The notes under the pieces: model-generated | Told to the model about the DNA's origin: nothing | What the model saw: only the letters and a program-made list of their open reading frames with translations | Database searches by the model: none | Shown here: one piece after another, positions 18,519-26,298 of the stretch | How the letters are laid out: each line of letters begins with the position of its first letter | How positions within the stretch are numbered: position 1 is the stretch's first letter | Origin: Bifidobacteriaceae bacterium | GTDB lineage: Bacteria > Actinomycetota > Actinomycetes > Actinomycetales > Bifidobacteriaceae | DNA: 51,115 nucleotides | Direction: 5' to 3' | NCBI GenBank assembly: GCA_029227215.1 | Contig: JAQXZM010000050.1 | Coordinates: 1 to 51,115 of the forward strand | Program-made: the position numbers and the translations under genes

Positions 18519-18556
18519 TTATCCACATTGGGGCGTCGGGAAGGAAGTTATCCACA
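18519..18556 (+). promoter_or_regulatory. Two consensus DnaA boxes (TTATCCACA) upstream of the tad operon
   Basis: Exact TTATCCACA at 18519-18527 and 18548-18556, same orientation. Confidence 0.6.
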
Positions 18557-18617
18557 AAATTGACGATTTTGCGAAAAGAGCCGATGCGGCCGCTCGGACT
18601 GTGGTTGTCTTGGCTGC

Positions 18618-20744
18618 ATGACACGACTTTTGCCACTTCCATTGCCTGCCGCGCTGCAGCCCACGGGTGCCGCCGAGGCTCCTGCCGTCGCGGCGATAAC
18701 GCATGCCGGGAACATCCCTGGCGATATGCTGCGCGATTGCGGAACGGCAGACTCGTGGCAGAGGGCGGGCACCTGGCGGGAAGCGCATCCCCAGCATGAA
18801 GCGGATTCCTGGCATGAAGCGGATTCCTGGCGGGAAGCGGATTCCTGGCGGGAAGCGGCATCCGAGCCGCAAGACTATGGCGATGTGTTGGTGTTTGGGT
18901 CGGCGAACGCGGGCTGCGGGGTGTCGGTTGCCGCGGCGTGCTGCGCTCGCGTGTTGGCGCAGGAGGGCGCGCGGTGTGCGCTGGTCGATGTGGATTTCGA
19001 AGCGGGCGGACTCGACGTGACGTTGGGATTGGAGGAGGCTCCGGGCTTGCGATGGAGCGCGATCAGCGCGCCCTTGGGTCGTATGGATCCCGAGGCGTTG
19101 ATGCGTGAGTTGATCGATTGGCAGGGGGTGGCGTTGCTCGCGGCGGATTGCTGGTTGCGCCAAGCGCCGCCGTGGTGGAACGTCGCAGAGGTGCTGGACG
19201 CGCTGGCACGGTGCTGCGACGTGGTGGTCGTGGACGCCGGTCGCGGGAGCATCGCGCGGGCATTGCTGCAGGGCGGATTGGAAGCGACGGAGCGCAGGAG
19301 TGCCCGAAGGCTTTCGGAATCATCGGGCAGGAATAGGGATGTGATCGGTGATGCGGACGGCGGGGCGGCGGCTCAGCCGCTGACGATGATTCCCCAAGAC
19401 CAGGCGAATACGCGCATCGGGACGGGTGCGCGCCGCGGAACGGGATCGTGGAAAACGGAATCGTGGAAAGAAATAGAGAAGACAGAGAAATCCGAGAAAG
19501 GAGCAGAACTCAGGCGCTCGCGAAATCAAACGCCGCTGGCTTCCGTTGCGGCGGCAATCATGCCGCCTCCGCCTCCGCCGAGGATGGCGGGGATTGCTGG
19601 CGGCGGGAGCAGGCGATCGTCTGGTGCAATCGGCTTGGTGGGCGCCATACCCGGATTGCCGCCGCTCGATGCCGCTGCCGGTGAGGAATGGCTCATCGAC
19701 CCGGCATTGAGCGATACGCAGCTGAACGGCACGCGCAGTACGGGCTGGAACGGCAGCGGGTCTTGTGCCCGCGGTAGGGCCCGCAGTGGAGGTGATACTC
19801 GCAGCGACGGTGGCGCTCGCCGCGATGGCACTGATGATTATCTGCAGGCCGGTGCTTATGCACCGGATGGTGCAAGGCTGGGTGCCGAATCATCCAGTGC
19901 TGGATTATCGCGCGAGCCGCGAAGGGCGGAATTGCAGATCGCGACCCCGCGGCGTGGCAGATCGCCTGGTTTGGCATCGCCTGGCATGACTCATGATGCC
20001 ATCGATACCATGCGCGATGCCTCGCAGGGCCCGAGGGTGTGCACGGTGCAGCTGGTGGAGCTCAGCGTGCTGGGATTGGCTCGTGCTGGGGCGTGGCAGG
20101 CGCGTCTGCGTGACGACGCGCATGCCGTGGCGGGGTCTTCCGCTGATGCGCGGGCGCTCAGGCTGTGTGACACGTCGCGGCGGGTGTTGGTGGGAACCAT
20201 GCCGGCGGCGGCGCGGTCCAGGCACCCGGTGGTGGGCGTCCATGATGCGGAAGCGTATGTGAACGAGCCCGTGCTGGGGCCGTTGCCGCGCAATCGCAGC
20301 CTGTGCGCTGCGGTGCTGGCGGGGGAGGGCATCGACCAGGTGCCGCGCAAGATCGCCGATGTGCTGCGTCAGGTGGCGCGGAGCGCTCATGTGGGGGAGA
20401 ACGCGGGTGAGGTCACTGTCGGCGAGGGCACTGTCGACGAGATTGCTATCGGCGAGATGATGGCGCAATGGGACAGGGAGGCCGAGAATCAGGCTGGTGC
20501 CCGTGCCGGCGGCGCTCGTGCCGCGCGGATTCCTGCTGATGGCGCGCATACCGATCTTTCCGCCGGCAATGCTCGTGCCGGTCAGAGATACGTCGACCGT
20601 GCTCGTGCCGATTCCGCCTGCACCGAGCGCTCCGGTGCCGGCCGCGTCCGTGCCAATCATATGGGGGCTGGCCATGTTCGCGCCGCGCATGCCCATCAGG
20701 GCGCTCGCATCGTGCCTGGTGTTCGCGAAAGGAACCGGTCATGA
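18618..20744 (+). CDS. CpaE/TadZ-like (Ssd) pilus-assembly P-loop protein, long disordered linkers
   Basis: LVFGSANAGCGVSVAAACCARVLAQEGARCALVDVDFEAGGLDVTLGLEE; followed by tadA. Confidence 0.75.
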   Translation: MTRLLPLPLPAALQPTGAAEAPAVAAITHAGNIPGDMLRDCGTADSWQRAGTWREAHPQHEADSWHEADSWREADSWREAASEPQDYGDVLVFGSANAGCGVSVAAACCARVLAQEGARCALVDVDFEAGGLDVTLGLEEAPGLRWSAISAPLGRMDPEALMRELIDWQGVALLAADCWLRQAPPWWNVAEVLDALARCCDVVVVDAGRGSIARALLQGGLEATERRSARRLSESSGRNRDVIGDADGGAAAQPLTMIPQDQANTRIGTGARRGTGSWKTESWKEIEKTEKSEKGAELRRSRNQTPLASVAAAIMPPPPPPRMAGIAGGGSRRSSGAIGLVGAIPGLPPLDAAAGEEWLIDPALSDTQLNGTRSTGWNGSGSCARGRARSGGDTRSDGGARRDGTDDYLQAGAYAPDGARLGAESSSAGLSREPRRAELQIATPRRGRSPGLASPGMTHDAIDTMRDASQGPRVCTVQLVELSVLGLARAGAWQARLRDDAHAVAGSSADARALRLCDTSRRVLVGTMPAAARSRHPVVGVHDAEAYVNEPVLGPLPRNRSLCAAVLAGEGIDQVPRKIADVLRQVARSAHVGENAGEVTVGEGTVDEIAIGEMMAQWDREAENQAGARAGGARAARIPADGAHTDLSAGNARAGQRYVDRARADSACTERSGAGRVRANHMGAGHVRAAHAHQGARIVPGVRERNRS

Positions 20745-21805
20745 ACGGCGACGTGATGCGCCGGCTGGGCGCAGGCGTGTATTTCGGCCCGCTCGATGCG
20801 GTGATGCACGAGCCGGGCGTGACGGATGTGGCGGTGACCCCGGACGGCTGCGTGTGGGTGGATCGGGGCGACGGCATGGAGGAACACAGCCTGGTGCGCG
20901 CGTTCGGCTCGCCCGAGCAGGTGCGCGCCTTCGCCGTGCAGTTGTGCGCCCAGATGGGGCGGCGTCTCGACGATTCCCATCCCATCTGCGATGCCGGCAC
21001 GCTCGACGGGGTGCGGTTGCACGCGGTCATTGCGCCCATTGTGCCGTTCGGCGCGTCCATCAGCCTGAGATTGCCTTCCTCCCGGTCGCTCACGCTGGAT
21101 CAGCTGCAGCGGGCGGGCATGATGCCCCTCGCCTGGCTGGACGTGCTCGAAGGGCTCGTGGGCATGCGCGCCACGCTGCTCGTGTGCGGCGGCACGGGAA
21201 GCGGCAAGACGACGCTGCTCAAAGCGCTGCTGCGGCAATGTGACGCGCGGGAACGCATCGTGACCGTGGAAGAGACGCGCGAACTGGGCTCGCTGGGTCA
21301 TGCCGATTGCGTGTCGCTCGTCACACGCGAGGCGAACATCGAGGGCGCCGGCGAAGTGGGGCTCTCCGACCTGGTCAAAGCGACGGTGCGCATGCGTCCT
21401 GACCGCATCGTGCTGGGCGAATGCCGCGGCCCTGAGGTGACCGATCTGCTGCGTGCGTTCAATTCCGGCCATCGTGGTGGCATGGCGACCATCCATGCCG
21501 ATGGTGTGGAGCGTGTGCCCGCGCGCCTCATGGCTTTGGGTCTGCTCGCGGATGTGCGGCCTGAGGCGATTGCCGCGATGAGCGAGGGCGCGTTCGACGC
21601 GGTGCTGTATGTGAAGCGCGGGCCTGATGGCAGGCGGTGGCTGGCGCAGATCGGCAGATTGGAAACGCAGGAGGGTGCGAATGGCTCGCTGCGGCTTGTC
21701 GGCCGTTCGCTGGCTTCCTGGGATGGCGAAGGCGTGCAACAATACGCCCCGCAATGGCAGGAGTTCTGCAGCGGATACCTGCAATGGACGGCTCGGAGAT
21801 GGTAG
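20741..21805 (+). CDS. tadA: TadA/CpaF type II/IV secretion ATPase
   Basis: LLVCGGTGSGKTTLLKALL, VTVEETRELG, MRPDRIVLGECRGPEVTDLLRAFNSGHRGGMATIHAD. Confidence 0.95.
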   Translation: MNGDVMRRLGAGVYFGPLDAVMHEPGVTDVAVTPDGCVWVDRGDGMEEHSLVRAFGSPEQVRAFAVQLCAQMGRRLDDSHPICDAGTLDGVRLHAVIAPIVPFGASISLRLPSSRSLTLDQLQRAGMMPLAWLDVLEGLVGMRATLLVCGGTGSGKTTLLKALLRQCDARERIVTVEETRELGSLGHADCVSLVTREANIEGAGEVGLSDLVKATVRMRPDRIVLGECRGPEVTDLLRAFNSGHRGGMATIHADGVERVPARLMALGLLADVRPEAIAAMSEGAFDAVLYVKRGPDGRRWLAQIGRLETQEGANGSLRLVGRSLASWDGEGVQQYAPQWQEFCSGYLQWTARRW

Positions 21806-21818
21806 GGAGGTGCCCACA

Positions 21819-22754
21819 ATGCTGGGAATGGCATGGATCGCGGGCCTATGCGCCGCGGTACTGGTGGGGCTCGCGGGTGCGCAGAGGCAACGCGTCGTGG
21901 GCAGGTTGCGCTCGCTGGGCGACGTCGGGTCGCATGGCGGCAGGTGGCGGCGTGGCAATGTGGCGGGTATCGCGACACCCCGCGTGGTGCGCCTGGGGTG
22001 GCGTTTGCGCGGATTGGGCATGGGCGTTGCCTCGGCCGATGACGTGGATGCCGCGCTGAGCGCCATCTGTGCGCGCTTGCGGGCGGGAGCCGGATTGCAA
22101 GAGGCGTTCGAGGACTACGCGGGATTCCGCTTCGCCACGCCAGGGCTCACGGTGCGCCGCATCGAGATGACATTGCGCTCGCACGGGGCGGGTGGTGCGA
22201 GCGACAGTGGCGGCGGGGCTGGCGGAGCGAGCGATATGGGCGGGGCGGGCGGCGGCCGCACAGGTGAGGCACAGATGCCAATCGGTGCGCGCATTGCAGG
22301 CACCCTGAAAGCTGTGGGCTCCATCCGCAGCCCGAGCAATGGCGGCGATGCCGTATCGCGTGCCGCGCACAGCATTGCGTGGGCGTGCGCATTATCTGCG
22401 GAATCGGGGTGCGATGCCGCGTTGTGTCTCGATGCCGTGCGGTCGGAGTGCGGCAGACAGCGCGACGCGCAGCGTGCTGCCGACCAGGCGTTGGCGATGC
22501 CGCGTGCCACGATGCGCATCCTCATGGCGCTGCCTGTGCTCACGCTGCTCGCTGGCGAGGCGATGGGCGCGCATCCGCTTGCCTTCGTGCTGGGAAACCC
22601 CGCGGGGTGGGCTGTGCTGGCATTGGGCATGGTGTTCGAGGTATGCGGCGTGGCGTGGATGCGATGGCTGGTGCGCGGATTCGACGAGCGCGTGGACTTT
22701 GGCGGTGCGAACGGGTCAACCGCGATGGGGGACAGAGGAGGCGTGATCCGATGA
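21819..22754 (+). CDS. tadB: TadB-like membrane protein (type II secretion F domain)
   Basis: Position in operon; MLGMAWIAGLCAAVLVGLAG, VDAALSAICARLRAGAGLQEAFEDYA; RBS GGGAGG. Confidence 0.8.
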   Translation: MLGMAWIAGLCAAVLVGLAGAQRQRVVGRLRSLGDVGSHGGRWRRGNVAGIATPRVVRLGWRLRGLGMGVASADDVDAALSAICARLRAGAGLQEAFEDYAGFRFATPGLTVRRIEMTLRSHGAGGASDSGGGAGGASDMGGAGGGRTGEAQMPIGARIAGTLKAVGSIRSPSNGGDAVSRAAHSIAWACALSAESGCDAALCLDAVRSECGRQRDAQRAADQALAMPRATMRILMALPVLTLLAGEAMGAHPLAFVLGNPAGWAVLALGMVFEVCGVAWMRWLVRGFDERVDFGGANGSTAMGDRGGVIR

Positions 22755-23482
22755 TGATTGCATGCGTGGCGTTCGCGGCGGTGGCGATGTGGGTGGTGTG
22801 CGCGGGGCATGACCGGAGCGCTGCGATTCAGCGGATGGCGGGCTTGGCAAGGCAACGCCCGCGGCAGGCGGATTCGGGGGTGCCGGGGGCAGACGGATCA
22901 GCGGCAGGCGGGCCAGGGTCGGACGGAGTAGGTCCGAACGGATTTGGTGCGGGCGGATCAGGCTCGAACGGATCGGCGGGAGCCGCACCGTTGTGGAGTA
23001 CGCGCGAGATGGCGGGTGCCGGGAGCCTCGATGATTCTCCGATGCCGACGGCCACGGTCGTGCTCGAGCTCATGATGGTCGCGCTGCGGGGAGGCGCATC
23101 GATACCCCATGCCCTGCGGTTGGTCGGCACGTCGGTGGGCGGACGGTTCGGCAGCGCGGCAACGCAGGTGAGCGTTGCGTTGCTGCGTGGCAGTGAGTGG
23201 GAAACGGCGTGGAAGCCTGCGCTCGCAAGCGAGGCAGGCGGGGTGCTTGCTGCCGTGGAGGATGCGCTCGAGCCCGCTTGGCGGCATGGGTCGTCGCCGA
23301 TACCGCGCATGGAGGCTGCGGTCGATGCAATCGCCCGCAGCCAGCACGACCAGGCGGAGGCGGAATCGACGAAGTTGCAGACCGCTGTGCTCATGCCAGT
23401 GGGGCTGTGCTTCCTGCCGGCGTTCATCCTCGTCGGCGTCGTGCCGGTCGTGGCGGGCTGGGCGGCCGGCTCCTGGGCATGA
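22751..23482 (+). CDS. tadC: TadC-like membrane protein (type II secretion F domain) with Gly-rich linker
   Basis: VVLELMMVALRGGASIPHALRLVG, QTAVLMPVGLCFLPAFILVGVVPVVAGW. Confidence 0.82.
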   Translation: MMIACVAFAAVAMWVVCAGHDRSAAIQRMAGLARQRPRQADSGVPGADGSAAGGPGSDGVGPNGFGAGGSGSNGSAGAAPLWSTREMAGAGSLDDSPMPTATVVLELMMVALRGGASIPHALRLVGTSVGGRFGSAATQVSVALLRGSEWETAWKPALASEAGGVLAAVEDALEPAWRHGSSPIPRMEAAVDAIARSQHDQAEAESTKLQTAVLMPVGLCFLPAFILVGVVPVVAGWAAGSWA

Positions 23483-23611
23483 CCGACAGTGCTCCACGCG
23501 AGCATAGGGAGAGCCGGTGTGGCGCGGTGTGTGATTGTGTGTGATGAGCAGCGCGGTCACGAAGCGCAATCGCGGTGATGAGTGCACCAACAGGCCAATC
23601 GCGAAGCAATT

Positions 23612-23722
23612 GGGGGGCTGAGGAGTTGGGGAGCCTAGGGAGTTGGGGAGTCGGGGAGCCGAGGGGTTGGGAGGTTGAGGCGTTGAGGTGTTGAGGAGTT
23701 TGGGAGGTTGAGGGGTTGGGAG
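23612..23722. repeat. G-rich degenerate repeat (gGGGAGTTG / GAGGTTGAGG units)
   Basis: ggagttggggagcctagggagttggggagtcggggagccgaggggttgggaggttgaggcgttgaggtgttgaggag. Confidence 0.85.
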
Positions 23723-24243
23723 AGTCGCGCCGCGCGATTGTTGCCATGAGAGATATCCACACTGATGCGTTTGTGCCATTTTCTCGGCGACGTTTGTCCA
23801 CATACCCGTGGGTTATCCCCCAATTCGCCCCACCACAGTCCACATTGGTCCAAAAGGCACTGGTGAACGGGCGGGGTGTGGCATGGTGGGAAGTGATCTT
23901 CGAAGTCCGCTTCGCAAGGTCATGACGCAATCAGCAGTACTCAACGGTGCAGGGCGCACTCGACGCTGTCGGCGCCCTGCACCGGGCCTCGTTCGGCATG
24001 AGACGGGCCGGCTCTCTGTTTAGGGGCCGAGCCGCGATCTCATGCGGATCAGGCGCTCTGAAAGCGATAGGAAACGGGACCGCACGGCAATCGGGGCCAC
24101 ACAGGAGACAACAGAACGTGGAAATCCTTGGCAACAGGGCACTACGGTATCGCAGAGCCCGGCGCTGGGGTCGCCGCGCCGGAACGTAACAGAAATCACA
24201 ACAGGGCGCAGCAGGCCCTCGCCAACGGAAATAACAACATCTA

Positions 24244-24282
24244 CGGAAACACACAGAAACACAGAAACACAAAAACACAGGC
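24244..24282 (+). repeat. Microsatellite-like ACACAGAAACACAGAAACACAAAAACACAG
   Basis: Read directly. Confidence 0.8.
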
Positions 24283-24308
24283 GCAACGCCTACAGAAAGA
24301 AGGACACA

Positions 24309-25223
24309 ATGACCGCAACAATGACGAGCATCGCCACCCCTGAGGGGCCGGCGCCCGGCGGCTCCGGGTTGCTGGGTTTCGCGCGCGGCTGCATGGCGCT
24401 GGCCGCCATGCCCAACACCGCGCTCGCACGTAAGCATGGTTCGTGCCAGGCTAGTTCGCGCCAGGCTGGTTCGCGACAGGCTGGTGCATGTCAGTCAAGC
24501 CTGCATCGCATTGACGCACGCCAGGCTGACTCGCATGCGGCGGATTCACGCCGGGTCGATTCATACCCAGCGGATTCATCGCAGACTGATGCGGGTTTGG
24601 CCAAGACCCGTGACACGAACGAGACTCTTGCTCATCCGCATGAATCCATAGCTGGGCAGAGAGCGCAAACATCGCGGAAAGTGCAGACGACGCAGACAGG
24701 GCCAGCTGCACGGGCAGCACAGACAGCACAGACGGCACAGGATTCCGCGGAATCCCATGACGTCGTCGATATGGAATTCGCCAACGTGGAATACCGCACG
24801 CCGGAATTGCCTTATGAGCATGCGCCGCACCCCGCGGGCGCTTCGCGGGGGCACAAGTGGCGCTGCGGTTGTCGGATCGGCAGTGCCGGCACGCTGACGG
24901 GGGATAGTGGCGAGCAGCCGCCCTCCAGCCATGCGCAGGCAAGCCAGGCGTCAACGTGTCAGAATCCAGCGTGCCCGGTGCGAGCCCATGATGCGCCCGG
25001 TCAACCGGCGCAGACACTGCATTCGAGGATGCTCAAGGCATATTGCGACGCGGTGTCGGGCGTAACGAGGCTCGGTGGCGAGGAGGGCGTGACCACCGCC
25101 GAATACGCGGTCGTGCTCGTGGCGGCGACCAGCTTTGCCGCCGTGCTGCTGGGCATCCTCAAGTCCGACGCGGTGCGGGACGCCTTGACATCGCTCATCA
25201 CCAGGGCACTGAGCGTTGTGTAA
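24309..25223 (+). CDS. Flp/DUF4244-like pilin segment at C-terminus with about 240-aa low-complexity N-terminal extension
   Basis: C-terminus GGEEGVTTAEYAVVLVAATSFAAVLLGILKSDAVRDALTSLITRALSVV; RBS AAGGA before ATG 24309. Confidence 0.7.
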   Translation: MTATMTSIATPEGPAPGGSGLLGFARGCMALAAMPNTALARKHGSCQASSRQAGSRQAGACQSSLHRIDARQADSHAADSRRVDSYPADSSQTDAGLAKTRDTNETLAHPHESIAGQRAQTSRKVQTTQTGPAARAAQTAQTAQDSAESHDVVDMEFANVEYRTPELPYEHAPHPAGASRGHKWRCGCRIGSAGTLTGDSGEQPPSSHAQASQASTCQNPACPVRAHDAPGQPAQTLHSRMLKAYCDAVSGVTRLGGEEGVTTAEYAVVLVAATSFAAVLLGILKSDAVRDALTSLITRALSVV

Positions 25224-25626
25224 GCGCGGCCAGCGTGGGGCGGTGACGGCGGAATTCGCCGTGATTCTCCCCGCTGTGGTGGCGCTCGCGATATTGCTGT
25301 GCTGCCTGGGCCGGGCGGTGGTGGTGCGCGTCGAGTGCCAGGACGCAGCGCGCACCATCGCACGCCGCGCCGCTCAGCAGATGCAGGTCGATGCCACGTC
25401 CTTGGAGGATGTGGCGGATGGCTTGGAGCCGTGGGCGGATTCCGTGGCGGCCCAGCTCGCTGGGAGCGGTGCGGACGCCACGCTCTCGGCGGCGGTGAGC
25501 GGCACCGAGCCGACCGGCACGGCTGGCAACGGCATCGAGGTGCGCGTGCGGGCGCCGGTCATTCCCGATCCGCTCCATGTGTTGCCTGCGGCGGTGGAAG
25601 GCTGCGCGTTCGCGTGGTCGCCATGA
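25216..25626 (+). CDS. TadE-family pilus protein
   Basis: RGAVTAEFAVILPAVVALAILLCCLGRAVVVRVECQDAARTIARRAA. Confidence 0.85.
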   Translation: MCKRGQRGAVTAEFAVILPAVVALAILLCCLGRAVVVRVECQDAARTIARRAAQQMQVDATSLEDVADGLEPWADSVAAQLAGSGADATLSAAVSGTEPTGTAGNGIEVRVRAPVIPDPLHVLPAAVEGCAFAWSP

Positions 25627-26180
25627 ATGCGCCGTCCATCACTGCGAACGCCATGGACGGCGCGATGGACGAATCCGTGACGGGGCCTGCAGCGGAATCT
25701 GCAATGGAATCCACAGTGGAATCCGTGGCGGGATTTGCACCGGGATCCATGAGCCGCAGGCCGGTTTGCACGGAGCGAGGCTCTCGCCGCTGCCTGCGTC
25801 GCTCGGCCGCGGATTGCCAGGGCTCGGGCACCGTCGCGGGACTGATCGCGGTGCTTGTCGTGTTCGTGATGCTTGGCGCCGTCTCGGCCCTGGGTGCGGT
25901 CACCGTTGCCAAGGCGCAGGTCGGCACGGCGGCGGACGAGGCAGCGCTCGCGGCAGCCGTTGCATTGCGCGACGGTGCGAGCGCCACCACTGCATGCAGC
26001 ACGGCGCAGACGGTCGCACAGCGCAATGGTGCCGTGGTGCAGTCATGCACGGCGGCGGGCGATGACGTGACGGTGGAAGCGCGGACCGATGTGATGGGGC
26101 TCGCAATCGCTGGGGAGTCGCTGCCTGGCATCCCGGTGGGGGCGAGCGCCCGCGCCGGTCCCGTCGAGTGCGGTGGCTGA
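25623..26180 (+). CDS. Rv3654c-like TadE/TadG-type secreted protein
   Basis: GSGTVAGLIAVLVVFVMLGAVSALGAVTVAKAQVGTAADEAALAAA; ATG overlaps the upstream stop. Confidence 0.75.
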   Translation: MNAPSITANAMDGAMDESVTGPAAESAMESTVESVAGFAPGSMSRRPVCTERGSRRCLRRSAADCQGSGTVAGLIAVLVVFVMLGAVSALGAVTVAKAQVGTAADEAALAAAVALRDGASATTACSTAQTVAQRNGAVVQSCTAAGDDVTVEARTDVMGLAIAGESLPGIPVGASARAGPVECGG

Positions 26181-26298
26181 CTGCCGTAGCGGCACGCGCG
26201 GTGAACCGCACCGTCCCGCGGCTCGCCGCGCCGCCGTCCTCGGCTCGGCGCATCGCTCGGTAATCTGGAAATCTGGAAGTCAATCAAGGAGTTGGCAC

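Noticed and set aside
19765-19989. Hydrophobic segment (VEVILAATVALAAMALMIICRP) in an alternative frame within the cpaE-like gene
   Set aside because: Looks TM-like and could hint at a frameshift, but no supporting start, stop or family match; left as unproven.
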